A stretch of 64,000 nt of DNA from Microvelia longipes (taxonomy: Eukaryota > Arthropoda > Insecta > Hemiptera > Veliidae): the NCBI GenBank assembly GCA_018340805.1, contig JACMZG010001908.1:33289403-33353402 (forward strand). Direction: 5' to 3'. A model generated the notes under the pieces. The model saw only the letters and a program-made list of their open reading frames with translations, was not told the origin of the DNA and did no database searches. This document shows, one piece after another, positions 33,438 through 45,800 of this stretch. A program made the translations under genes and the position numbers. Positions within the stretch are counted from its first letter, which is position 1. Every line of letters begins with the position of its first letter.

Positions 33438-34506
33438 TGTTGGGACCATGGGCTCCATAGCTGACATGGCTTACCAAAGTGACCAAAAGTTAAAGGAAAA
33501 TAAAGAAGGACCAGTCCGAGATGGACAAAGAAACAAATCATGGTATAACAGACATAAACTGTAATTAATTAATAATAATTAATCATACAAGGCATCAAAC
33601 AAACATTATGTAACCAACGTAACCAAACTAAATAAGTACAAATTGACAGATATCTGTTTAGTTAAATAGTTTTTAAGTACAATATTAGATGTTACTAATT
33701 AATGCTAATAGAAATTCAAACCCCATAGGCCTTTACGTAACTAAATGAATGCATTCACTGGTAATGACGAAACGTTCGCGGCGTGGTCTGTGTTGATGAG
33801 AGGCCGTCTTGCCGCATGGCTTGCAGAGTAATCCGTTGTTGATACTTAAAAGGAATGAATATCGTTACCTGTAGGCTTGAGAAGAAATATATAAACAAAT
33901 AGCTATTTAATTACGATGTAAACAAGAAATTAGTTGAGCTGGATAATTATTACTTGTGCAAATTAGAAGATCAAACAATCACCATTCTAATTCGTGAAAA
34001 CCACTGAAGTTTTTTTGAATGCACACCGTTCCATTAATACATCGCTAATCCAGCAAAGGAGTGATGAATTTATGAACAAAACAGAAGATAGCGTGTTTCC
34101 ATAAATGCATCGCCAACCCAGCAAAGGTGATTGATTTATGAACAAAACAGAAGATATTACGTTTTTTATGAATTCAGGTTATGGCGGTCTTTTTCTTGAG
34201 ATTAAATTTCTTTTATTTTCATTAAAAGTGTACATTTCCTGGTGATTACTAGTTGAATACTGAAGATACTTAATTTAAAGTTAAGATGTGATTGTAGATG
34301 AAGCGCGGACGTTGCCCGAATTAAAACTAATAAAACAAGAGACAATTAAAATTTAGCAAAGTTAAATTTTACATATTAATAATATAATTATTATATTGGT
34401 TACATAATGACATTTAAATTGAATGACTTACATTTATACTAACAGATTTACAAGGTAAGGCTTGGGGGAGGGTAAATCAAGGACTGTAAACTCTTATGCC
34501 TAGACA
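33438..34506 (-). repeat. 3' LTR of BEL copy A
   Basis: 1069 bp; on the minus strand it opens TGTCTAGGCATAAGAG and closes GGTCCCAACA. It is near-identical to the LTRs at 40612 and 48732, differing mostly by single-base gaps. It holds a direct repeat of about 68 bp (units starting 34031 and 34099). Confidence 0.95.
34031..34165. repeat. Direct repeat of about 68 bp inside the BEL LTR
   Basis: Two units share 'ccagcaaag', 'atttatgaacaaaacagaag' and 'catcgc'. The same duplication is present in all three LTRs, so it predates their copying. Confidence 0.85.
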
Positions 34507-34530
34507 TACCGCCTACCAAAAAAAAATAAT
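34507..34530 (-). promoter_or_regulatory. Polypurine-tract region of BEL copy A
   Basis: Read on the minus strand, the bases just before the 3' LTR are TTTTTTTTGGTAGGCGGTA, then TGTCTAGG of the LTR. A G-rich GGTAGGCGGTA abutting the LTR is the expected place for plus-strand priming. The assignment rests on position. Confidence 0.6.
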
Positions 34531-34587
34531 AGCAATTTTTTTTTTTAAAGAAAAGTAGAAAAATGACAAAATAAAGAATAAAATCAA

Positions 34588-37500
34588 TTAGGCTGAGGGG
34601 TCATTAGGCAGGAATAAAGGTACAAGTTTAAGAGCTGGTCGACGGAGCGGATTTGCAGAAGAAGGAACTTTAACATCTGCTACCCTGACAATGCCATCAG
34701 TACCAGGATGCACCTTCACAACTCGTCCAACAGGCCAATGTTTACGGGGTACTCCATCGTCTCCTAAGAGTACAAGATCTCCTTCCTGAAGATTGGGAGA
34801 TGGAGTGCGCCACTTAGAGCGTTCTTGAAGGCTAGATAAATACTCCTTTCGCCACCTTTGCCAAAAGAATTGTGATTTTTTCTCCACCATCTGCCAGCGA
34901 GACAATCTATTCTCGTAGGTGTCAAGCAGAGATGGCCTTGGCACGTCAATTAATGATGTCCCAATAAGAAAGTGCCCAGCTGTCAGGAAGCTCATGTCAT
35001 TAGGATCATTTGACATAGCGCAAAGAGGTCTTGAGTTTAGTAAGGACTCAATTTCAATGAAAAGCGTATCTAATTCTTCAAAGGTAAAGACACCTTCTCC
35101 ATAAGTGGTTCTGAGCAAGCGTTTTACGGATTTGACACCTGCTTCCCAGACACCACCAAATGATGGAGCGCGTGGAGGTATAAACGTCCACTCCACTTCT
35201 TTGTTTAGAGCAAAAGTTGATATCTCGTTCTGGACTGACTCTTGATGATACCAGGAGTAAAATTCCTTTAGCTGGCGTGCGGCTCCCACGAGTTCGTTCC
35301 ATTATCAGAATACACTTTGGAGGGTAAACCACGACGTCCTGCGATCGTGAAAAGGCTGCCAGAAAGGCAGGTGTACTCAGTGACGAGACTAACTCCAAAT
35401 GTAATGCCCGAGTGCTGAAGCAAATAAACAGACATAAATAACATTTGCTCGTAACAGCTTTTCTGCGCAAAGATTCTCGAATGACGAAGGGCCCGGCGAA
35501 ATCGACACCAACGAAGGTAAAAGCCTTAGTTTCACGGCAACGATCTTCTGGTAGATCGCCCATCAATGGCTGACAAGGTTTAGCATCATACCTTCTACAG
35601 ATGACACAGTTTTTTTGAAAGATTTCTTGCAGCATTTCGGGCTCCAATGATCCAAAACTTCGAGCGGACAGCTGAGATGAGTAGAGTTGATCCGGATGAC
35701 GTAAAGCACGATGATAGTGATCAAGTATTAGATAAGATAAATGTGAATTGGCAGGTAAAATCATGGGATGCTTACAGTCCAAGAAAGGTCTGAGTTCTTT
35801 AGGCGACCGCCTACCAATAGAATTCCCGCCTCATCAACAAATGGATTGAGGCTGAGTAAATTCCTTGGTATAGGTTGGTCCTTTAAAGGTATTTTACAAT
35901 CGTAATAAGTGTATCGTTGAACAGCCTTAACCGTAAATTGTACAGCACGGCGTATTTCGTCTAGACCGAGGGTTAAAGAATTCCTTTTGAGAGTTCCGTG
36001 AGCTTTGTCTATTACACGTAAGATATAAGCGACTACTCGTATGACTGTTCTGTAACTAGAAAACCTTTTCATCCATTCAATTAGACATGATTTTTCAATA
36101 GGATTTCTGGCAGCAAGTACTATATTGCTTGGTGTAGGGACCTTTAATTCTGGAATATCACTAGGGGAGCCGACCGTAGCAGGTGGCCATTCGATAAGTC
36201 GCATACTACCCATTCTGGCCATGAAACCATAATTTACAAGAAGCCAATTCATTGGCTGGAACTCCCCTTGATCCTAAGTCGCTAGGGTTATCTTTAGTTG
36301 GTACATGTCGCCAACTACAATCAATGGTTATATCTGTAATTTGCGCAACCCGGTTGGCACAAATGTCTTTAACATATGGTGCGGTGTAGATAACCAACTC
36401 AGTACTATCGAGCTATCAGTAAAAAAATACACTGTAGGTTTGGTCTCCAGTCGATCATAAAAAGGTTTGAGGCTTTGCCATACTCTAGCGGCAAGATAGG
36501 CCGCACATAGTTCCAGGCGTGGAATTGTAGTAAATTTGACCGGAGCTAATTTAGTCTTGGCAAGAATGAGATGTACCTGTGATCCTTCTGGTGTAGTTGA
36601 CTTTAAATAAGCGGCAGCGCAGTAGGCTCGTTGAGACGCATCAGCAAAAATAAGTATGCAATAAGAGCTGTTGTATGGAACGACCCATCGTGGAATTTTA
36701 ACTTCAGAAAGAAAAGGTAACAGTTCAATAAATTCAAGCCATTTCTGTCTCATAGCAGCGGGAAATTCGTCATCCCAATCGAGTTTGGCTAACCAAGCTT
36801 CTTGTATAAGCTCCTTGGCTAAAATGACCGTGGGTCCTAAATAACCCAAAGGGTCATATATCTTAGCCACCGCGGAGAGGACAGCTCGTTTGCTGCAAGC
36901 AGTTTGTGGTACAACTATTTTGTAAAAAAATACATCTTGTCTTGGGTCCCACTGCATACCAAGTATCTTGATCTTTTCTTTGTCTTCAGAGGTATCCAAT
37001 GAGACAGATTCATTCAGAGAGAGAGTCCTGTTGGATCAGCTTCTCGGCATGCAGCTAGCAGATCAGGTGGTTTGAAGCCCACTTGCTCAGGGAGAATCCA
37101 CCTCTGGCCATTATCTTTATCAGTTGCTGAAGTAACTCGAAAGCTAGCTCTAGAGATGAGGTCCCACTAGCGATATCGTCCATGTAGGTATCATGTTTTA
37201 ATGCAGCGGAGGCTAGCGGGAACTCTTGGCCTTCATCAATGACAAGCTGACGAAGCACACGTAGTGCTAAATAAGGAGCTGAGGATGTTCCATATGAAAC
37301 GGTATTTAATTCGAACTCCTGGACAGCCTCAGAAGTACTAAATCTCCAGAGGATGTGCTGGTAAGCTCTATCCTCAGGGTGCACTAAATTTGTCTATACA
37401 TTTTTACTGCATCTGCAGTAAAAACATAGGCGTGTAAACGAAAATTTAATAAAATCACAACAAGGTTTGATTGTAGCTTAGGGCCTACCAGCATGTGATC

Positions 37501-39833
37501 GTTAAGTGATTTACTACTGCCAGAGCGTGCAGCGGCGTCGAAGACTACCCGTAATTTAATATCATTGTCGTCAGAAGCCTTTACGACGCAATGATGAGGT
37601 ATCAGAACCTTACCAGGCACTTCAGCAATTTGCATGTGACCCAGGTCTAAGTACTCTTGCATAAACTCATGGTACTTAGCCTTAAGATTTGAGTTTCGTT
37701 CAAGTTTGCCTTCTTGATGCTGTAGTCGTCGAAGAGCCATGCCTCGAGTACTAGCAATTTCTGGATTTTGTGTTTTAAAGGGAAGTCTTACCATATAGCG
37801 TCCATCTTCAAGTCTAGTATGTGTTTTCTGAAATAATTCTTCACACTGAATATCTTCAGGGCTTTGAAAATGAGCAGCTGGGGGTTCCTCCAGATCCCAA
37901 AACTTATGCAGTTCTCGTTGTAAAGAATCAAGTTGTGGCGATGAAGGCATGGCATGAAGAGCAATAGTTGATTGTGCTGAGTAATTTCTCTTACTCTACC
38001 AATAACTGCAAGACCAAAGACAGTGCCATACAATCGAGGCATATAGGAGAATAATGATATTATCTCTCCAGTCAAAATTTCAATAAATAGATCACAGCCT
38101 ATGAGGAGGTCAATAGGCCGGGTGACCCAAAACTCAGGGTCAGCAAGAGAGTATTCCGTATAAGGTTCCCAGTATTCTTGGGGAATATAGAATCCAGGTA
38201 GCTCCCCAGTAACAACATCTAGCACAACAGTATCCAATTTAATCTCTGGGTAGTTGGAGTGAACCGGAGTAAGTGTACACACTGTTCTACCTTTAGATTT
38301 AACAGGTGTTTCACTAATCCCCTTATTTCAATAAGTTCTTGTTTAATAGGAAGTTGCAAACGTTGAGCAAACTCCTTTGTGATACTCGAAAATTGGCTGC
38401 CACAATCCAGAACTCCACGGGGGTATTTCTTTCCATCCTTTCCTTGGATATGACAGACAACTGTACCCAGCATCACTTCCATAGGTGATCTTGATGATCC
38501 ATGAAGACCGGTTTTGTGAGTGGTAGCACAGTCCCTTTTATTAGTATCACTCACCCACTTTCAGTTTTATTCTTTTCTCCAAATTGTCCATATGCAACAA
38601 AGAATGATGTTTATATCGGCAGAAGCGGGCATATACTTCGAACGGCATACTCCCGTGTGAGATACTAAACAATTTTTGCACCCATTCCAATTTTTAAGAA
38701 ATTGATGCCGCTCTGCTACTGTAGCAGAGTTAAACTTATAACAGCTGTCTAATCTGTGGTTCTTCTTACACACAAAACATGGAGGAGGGGTGTAACTATC
38801 TGTGATACTTCCATGAAGCATAGTTCTTCCACTAACCTCTCTACTGTGACGGTTTTGCGGTGTAGAAGGTCCGGAAGTACTAAGATCCTTAGCATTAGTA
38901 GTGTGGGGACAACCCAGAGGCTAACTCAGCTGCCACACAGCGTGATCTTAAATTATCTATAATATTGTCAAATGTAGGGGAAGTTATTGTTATTGTGCTG
39001 TTCAAATTCCTCTCTAGTGTGAGGATCAAGACAGCGAATCGTAAGTTGAAAGAGCATAAATTCTAGTTTATCTGGAATATCAATCAACTTAAAAGCTGCT
39101 ACTGTCTCTGACAGCTTGGCAACTAACGAAGTTAGAGCTTCAACTGACGGTTTTTGAGTAAACGGTTTCATTTTTAGTAAACTCTCTAGATATGACGAAG
39201 CGAGCAAACGTTTGTTGTCGTATGTTTTCATTAAAGCATCCCAGGCTATTTTAAAACTTCCTTCATCGATAGGAACATGAGCAATAACTGTTGCAGCTTT
39301 TGCCCTTAACACTATCAACTAAATGTAGCCTATCGATATCTTCTAACGATGAATCATTCATTAATAACCTTGTAAAAATTTGCCTTCCATCTTAACCATT
39401 TGCTTCTTTCACCATAGAATTGCAAAACGTGTATTTAGGCAATCTTGATTTGTTGCTATGACTAACACTAGTATTTGTCTGCGATGTATCATTAGAAGTA
39501 GATGCACGGTCTGTCAATGTAGCCAATGACCGTTGGCTTCATGGAATAACGTCGAGTACTATTCCGCATTGTGTGATCAGATTCTAAAGCTACTGATTCA
39601 CCATCCTCAAATGTTATTTCACAGAGATCATCATAATGTGACTCATATTGCTCATAATCTGATGCTAATGACATATGCATACCTTTAAATAGAGCAACTT
39701 GAGATACATCAGTTATTGCTAACCGTCCTTGTTCACTTGCAGCCATCAAGTCCTTGTGTATCTTGGTCAACTTACGACGAATGTTTACAGCTTCATCGGG
39801 TTGTTTCCGCGGAGCGTCAGTAATCTCTGGCAT
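34588..39833 (-). pseudogene. BEL/Pao gag-pol, copy A, frameshifted
   Basis: Polyprotein of the retrotransposon, broken into about ten open pieces. From 39833 (ATG of MPEITDAPRK): gag; CCHC-like zinc knuckles (CFVCKKNHRLDSC near 38770) then CKNCLVSH; protease with LDCGSQFSSIT near 38400; reverse transcriptase with YMDD near 37180; RNase H with FADASQRAY near 36640 and FFTDSSIV near 36420; integrase with GVDFAGPF near 35500, an NGT...FVGA site interrupted near 35290, and VWEAGVKS near 35140. It ends FLPNDPSA at 34588, where copy C ends differently because of one extra G. The breaks are one-base gaps, mostly in homopolymers, so sequencing error may explain part of them. Confidence 0.9.
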
Positions 39834-40590
39834 GTTAATTAATATAGTTTTAACACACAAAAACTTATTATATAAATAATACAATTCAAGACAATGAACT
39901 GATTTAACAGCGTAAATTTGTAATAAGGATCCTTAAAACTAATATATATACATTTATTCACAAAATACAACATTCCAATGGCCATGGATAAGAAATAATT
40001 AGTTAATAATACTAATAAAATAATATTGTAATTACAATTAAATGGGTATAAACTTATACCAAGCGTATAATAAGCACAGAAAAAAAAGTTAATCTGTACA
40101 AGAAGACCTGCACTGCTAAATTAAAAAAATATCTGTGGATATGCCACGCGTAAACAGTAATAAGTGGATATGCCCACGTATAAGTCTTGTACAACTGTAC
40201 AACCAAAAAAGAAGGAATGTTATAAATTGTAACTTCCAGCGTACATAAATAATTGTCAACACTTTAGTCAGACCAAGTTAAGTGCAGGTGTGCGTAGACA
40301 GGTACCTTATAATACATTTCGTAAAGGCCCTAATCCTATATATCATTATATTATTTAATTGTTCACTAGACGGAGTGGCAACGTCTGTTAGTAGTGACAA
40401 AGCGTAGGTGCACAGTAACAATCCAAAACTCAACTTTAAGTATAGCCATAGACTAGGTTTCATAAAATTTAAGTTTACACCAATTTGAAATATAAACAAA
40501 CAAATATAATACTTAATACTAATATAAAGTTTAAATCATAAACACATAAGTCTTACAATAACTCAAATTAACATAAAATAAGGCAGTAGT
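39834..40590 (-). other. BEL copy A leader between primer site and gag
   Basis: Untranslated leader of about 750 bp, AT-rich. A minus-strand open frame of 73 codons (40278-40499) is disrupted in copy B and is not taken as a gene. Confidence 0.6.
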
Positions 40591-40608
40591 ATCCGGCTCG
40601 AAGGACCA
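40591..40608 (-). promoter_or_regulatory. Primer-binding site matching tRNA-Tyr
   Basis: On the minus strand, three bases after the 5' LTR, TGGTCCTTCGAGCCGGAT is complementary to the 3' end of animal tRNA-Tyr (ATCCGGCTCGAAGGA plus CCA). All 18 bases fit. The tRNA sequence was recalled, not searched. Confidence 0.8.
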
Positions 40609-40611
40609 TTA

Positions 40612-41681
40612 TGTTGGGACCATGGGCTCCATAGCTGACATGGCTTACCAAAGTGACCAAAGTTAAAGGAAATAAAGAAGGACCAGTCCGAGATGGACAA
40701 AGAAACAAATCATGGTATAACAGACATAAACTGTAATTAAATTAATATAATAATCATACAAGGCATCAAACAAACATTATGTAACCAAGTAACCAAACTA
40801 AATAAGTACAAATTGACAGATATCTGTTTAGTTAAATAGTTTTTAAGTACAATATTAGATGTTACTAATTAATGCTAATAGAAATTCAAACCCCATAGGC
40901 CTTTACGTAACTAAATGAATGCATTCACTGGTAATGACGAAACGTTCGCGGCGTGGTCTGTGTTGATGAGAGGCCGTCTTGCCGCATGGCTTGCAGAGTA
41001 ATCCGTTGTTGATACTTAAAGGAATGAATATCGTTACCTGGTAGGCTTGAGAAGAAATTATAAACAATAGCTATTTAATTACGATGTAAACAAGAAATTA
41101 GTTGAGCTGGATAATTATTACTTGTGCAAAATTAGAAGATCAAACAATCACCATTCTAATTCGTGAAAACCACTGAAGTTTTTTTTTGAATGCACACCGT
41201 TCCATTAATACATCGCTAATCCAGCAAAGGAGTGATGAATTTATGAACAAAACAGAAGATAGCGTGTTTCCATAAATGCATCGCCAACCCAGCAAAGAGT
41301 GATTGATTTATGAACAAAACAGAAGATATTACGTATTTTTATGAATTCAGGTTATGGCGGTCTTTTCTTGAGATTAAATTTCTTTTATTTTCATTAAAAG
41401 TGTACATTTCCTGGTGATTACTAGTTGAATACTGAAGATACTTAATTTAAAGTTAAGATGTGATTGTAGATGAAGCGCGGACGTTGCCCGAATTAAAACT
41501 AATAAAACAAGAGACAATTAAGAATTTAGCAAAGTTAAATTTTACATATTAATAAATATAATTATTATATTGGTTACATAATGACATTTAAATTGAATGA
41601 CTTACATTTATACTAACAGATTTACAAGGTAAGGCTTGGGGGAGGGTAAATCAAGGACTGTAAAACTCTTATGCCTAGACA
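40612..41681 (-). repeat. 5' LTR of BEL copy A
   Basis: 1070 bp, TG...CA, partner of the LTR at 33438. It is followed at once by the GATTC target duplication and then by unrelated flanking DNA. Confidence 0.95.
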
Positions 41682-41884
41682 GATTCAAAAATTGAAAATC
41701 TGTAACGGTTAAGAAAAGAGTATACTAGAAGACAAAATTAAAACATATCTATAAGCATGAATTAACACTGACGTGTAACGTTGGCAATTTTGGCAATAAA
41801 GGATTTATTTGAATTTGACACGAATGTAATTATGTATCAACACTAGGGTATAAGCAGCTACCTTTAAAAAAGGCTAAGATGAGT

Positions 41885-42135
41885 CTTATATGATCGAGAT
41901 ACTAGATTTTTACTTTACCTCATACATTTCATAGCTAAATAGGAAAAGTAATGTGAAGTACTGAATTATCCGTTTTAAGACCTTCGGAGTGGTTTTTACC
42001 AAATTATCTATCTGCATGTGTGCGTCTCTTTTAGCATCCCAGCTTCTTTATGTTTAGGTATTAAGTTGTATGTTGGTTCGAAAATCAGTTTTCTGGCCAA
42101 GTTGTGCTATTTGGGAAATATTTTTATGATGTTTG
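41885..42135 (+). repeat. Family X copy, truncated
   Basis: 'tttttactttacctcataca', 'ccttcggagtggtttttacc', 'ttgtgctatttgggaaatat'. It ends there and runs into unrelated sequence. Confidence 0.65.
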
Positions 42136-42828
42136 GTTTTTTTGGGGCTTTTTACCAGGGCTATCCTATCCCTCAGTGTGAGGCACAGAGGGGCTTAAAG
42201 CCAAAAAAGTGTCCTCACCGTTTTTAAGAAAATAGATGGGAATGGGACAAAGTTGTCCCATATAGAGTTTAAAAATATTGAAGAAGTCTATGGAGTTTGA
42301 GTTTTTCACTTTTAAGGTCTATCACACTTTATGACTTTAAAAATTAAAAAAACATCTTTTTATTAACAACTTAATAATCTCAAACAAGGCAAAGATAACA
42401 TTAAATACGTTAAAAAGCAAAGAACTAAAATTTGGCTCGATACCTTTATCACTTGACGATAGAAAGGACATCGTATTTGTGTTACTAGTGCCCGAGAGAG
42501 TAGCACTGGGGGGGGGGGGGTAGACACATTTTTTTACAGGTCAACAACTAGCACTTGAAGTTGAAATGTATCACTGATAGTTTATTATGAGCACAAAACA
42601 TTTCAGAACACAATAATTACCGCTAATATTTCATTTTATTCATTAAAAATATCATAAATGTATTAAATTATTTATAATATTGTGAAAATACATAAACTAT
42701 TGTATTTTATAATATTGTATTCGATTTCATCGAAAACACATAAAGAATTGTTATTACTCTTGACAAACGTGTATTCCTCCCTGAACTTTATTTTACTCCA
42801 CTTTACTGGGTGTATAGTGCACTTGTTA
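42136..42828. other. Unassigned stretch with a G13 run
   Basis: A run of 13 G (42508-42520) in otherwise AT-rich DNA; no gene. It ends at the single N (42829). Confidence 0.5.
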
Positions 42829-42829
42829 N
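42829..42829. other. Single N at the start of BEL copy B
   Basis: One unknown base exactly where non-repeat DNA changes to BEL integrase sequence; a likely assembly join. Confidence 0.95.
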
Positions 42830-45800
42830 ATGTTTACGGGGTACTCCATCGTCTCCTAAGAGTACAAGATCTCCTTCCTGAAGATTGGGAGATGGAGTGC
42901 GCCACTTGAGCGTTCTTGAAGGCTAGATAAATACTCCTTTCGCCACCTTTGCCAAAAGAATTGTGATTTTTTCTCCACCATCTGCCAGCGAGACAATCTA
43001 TTCTCGTAGGTGTCAAGCAGAGATGGCCTTGGCACGTCAATTAATGATGTCCCAATAAGAAAGTGCCCAGCTGTCAGGAAGCTCATGTCATTAGGATCAT
43101 TTGACATAGCGCAAAGAGGTCTTGAGTTTAGTAAGGACTCAATTTCAATGAAAAGCGTATCTAATTCTTCAAAGGTAAAGACACCTTCTCCATAAGTGGT
43201 TCTGAGCAAGCGTTTTACGGATTTGACACCTGCTTCCCAGACACCACCAAATGATGGAGCGCGTGGAGGTATAAACGTCCATTCCACTTCTTTGTTTAGA
43301 GCAAAAGTTGATATCTCGTTCTGGACTGACTCTTGATGATACCAGGAGTAAAATTCCTTTAGCTGGCGTGCGGCTCCCACGAAGTTCGTTCCATTATCAG
43401 AATACACTTTGGAGGGTAAACCACGACGTCCTGCGAATCGTGAAAAGGCTGCCAGAAAGGCAGGTGTACTCAGTGACGAGACTAACTCCAAATGTAATGC
43501 CCGAGTGCTGAAGCAAATAAACAGACATAAATAACATTTGCTCGTAACAGCTTTTCTGCGCAAAGATTCTCGAATGACGAAGGGCCCGGCGAAATCGACA
43601 CCAACGAAGGTAAAAGCCTTAGTTTCACGGCAACGATCTTCTGGTAGATCGCCCATCAATGGCTGACAAGGTTTAGCATCATACCTTCTACAGATGACAC
43701 AGTTTTTTGAAAGATTTCTTGCAGCATTTCGGGCTCCAATGATCCAAAACTTCGAGCGGACAGCTGAGATGAGTAGAGTTGATCCCGGATGACGTAAAGC
43801 ACGATGATAGTGATCAAGTATTAGATAAGATAAATGTGAATTGGCAGGTAAATCATGGGATGCTTACAGTCCCAAGAAAGGTCTGAGTTCTTTAGGCGAC
43901 CGCCTACCAATAGAATTCCCGCCTCATCAACAAATGGATTGAGGCTGAGTAAATTCCTTGGTATAGGTTGGTCCTTTAAAGGTATTTTACAATCGTAATA
44001 AGTGTATCGTTGAACAGCCTTAACCGTAAATTGTACAGCACGGCGTATTTCGTCTAGACCGAGGGTTAAAGAATTCCTTTTGAGAGTTCCGTGAGCTTTG
44101 TCTATTACACGTAAGATATAAGCGACTACTCGTATGACTGTTTCTGTAACTAGAAAACCTTTTCATCCATTCAATTAGACATGATTTTTCAATAGGATTT
44201 CTGGCAGCAAGTACTATATTGTTTGGTGTAGGGACCTTTAATTCTGGAATATCACTAGGGGCCGACCGTAGCAGGTGGCCATTCCGATAAGTCGCATACT
44301 ACCCATTCTGGGCCATGAAACCATAATTTACAAGAAGCCAATTCATTGGCTGGAACTCCCCTTGATCCTAAGTCGCTAGGGTTATCTTTAGTTGGTACAT
44401 GTCGCCAACTACAATCAATGGTTATATCTGTAATTTGCGCAACCCGGTTGGCAACAAATGTCTTTAACATATGGTGCGGTGTAGATAACCAACTCAGTAC
44501 TATTGAGCTATCAGTAAAAAAATACACTGTAGGTTTGGTCTCCAGTCGATCATAAAAAGGTTTGAGGCTTTGCCATACTCTAGCGGCAAGATAGGCCGCA
44601 CATAGTTCCAGGCGTGGAATTGTAGTAAATTTGACCGGCTAATTTAGTCTTGGCAAGAATGAGATGTACCTGTGATCCTTCTGGTGTAGTTGACTTTAAA
44701 TAAGCGGCAGCGCAGTAGGCTCGTTGAGACGCATCAGCAAAAATAAGTGCAATAAGAGCTGTTGTATGGAACGACCCATCGTGGAATTTTAACTTCAGAA
44801 AGAAAAGGTAACAGTTCAATAAATTCAAGCCATTTCTGTCTCATGGCAGCGGGAAATTCGTCATCCCAATCGAGTTTGGCTAACCAAGCTTCTTGTATAA
44901 GCTCCTTGGCTAAAATGACCGTGGGTCCTAAATAACCCAAAGGGTCATATATCTTAGCCACCGCGAGAGGACAGCTCGTTTGCTGCAAGCAGTTTGTGGT
45001 ACAACTATTTTGTAAAAAAATACATCTTGTCTTGGGTCCCACTGCATACCAAGTATCTTGATCTTTTCTTTGTCTTCAGAGGTATCCAATGAGACAGATT
45101 CATTCAGAGAAGAGAGTCCCTGTTGGATCAGCTTCGGCATGCAGCTAGCAGATCAGGGTGGTTTGAAGCCCACTTGCTCAGGGAGAATCCACCTCTGGCC
45201 ATTATCTTTATCAGTTGCTGAAGTAACTCGAAAGCTAGCTCTAGAGATGAGGTCCCACTAGCGATATCGTCCATGTAGGTATCATTTTTAATGCAGCGGA
45301 GGCTAGCGGGAACTCTTGGCCTTCATCAATGACAAGCTGACGAAGCACACGTAGTGCTAAATAAGGAGCTGAGGATGTTCCATATGAAACGGTATTTAAT
45401 TCGAACTCCTGGACAGCCTCAGAAGTACTAAATCTCCAGAGGATGTGCTGGTAAGCTCTATCCTCAGGGTGCACTAAAATTTGTCTATACATTTTTACTG
45501 CATCTGCAGTAAAAACATAGGCGTGTAAACGAAAATTTAATAAAATCACAACAAGGTTTGATTGTAGCTTAGGGCCTACCAGCATGTGATCGTTAAGTGA
45601 TTTACTACTGCCAGAGCGTGCAGCGGCGTCGAAGACTACCCGTAATTTAATATCATTGTCGTCAGAAGCCTTTACGACGCAATGATGAGGTATCAGAACC
45701 TTACCAGGCACTTCAGCAATTTGCATGTGACCCAGGTCTAAGTACTCTTGCATAAACTCATGGTACTTAGCCTTAAGATTTGAGTTTCGTTCAAGTTTGC

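Larger units (their letters stand above)
33438..41681 (-). mobile_element. Full-length BEL/Pao LTR retrotransposon, copy A
   Basis: An 8.24-kb insertion read on the minus strand. Two LTRs (33438-34506 and 40612-41681), each TG...CA, flank an internal region with gag, protease, reverse transcriptase, RNase H and integrase. The flanks are GATTC at 33433-33437 and GATTC at 41682-41686, a 5-bp target duplication typical of BEL/Pao. The RT-RNaseH-integrase order and the protease-like LDCGSQ motif fit the family. No envelope-like frame is seen between integrase and the 3' LTR. The body is broken by several frameshifts in this copy. Confidence 0.95.

Noticed and set aside
34507..34590. Envelope gene after BEL integrase
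   Set aside because: Only about 80 bp lie between the pol stop and the LTR; there is no room for one.
34764..35104. Short frames on both strands inside BEL pol (also repeated in copies B and C)
   Set aside because: Shadows of the integrase frame; they recur only because the element is repeated.
40278..40499. 73-codon frame in the BEL leader as an extra gene
   Set aside because: Not kept in copy B and without recognisable domain.
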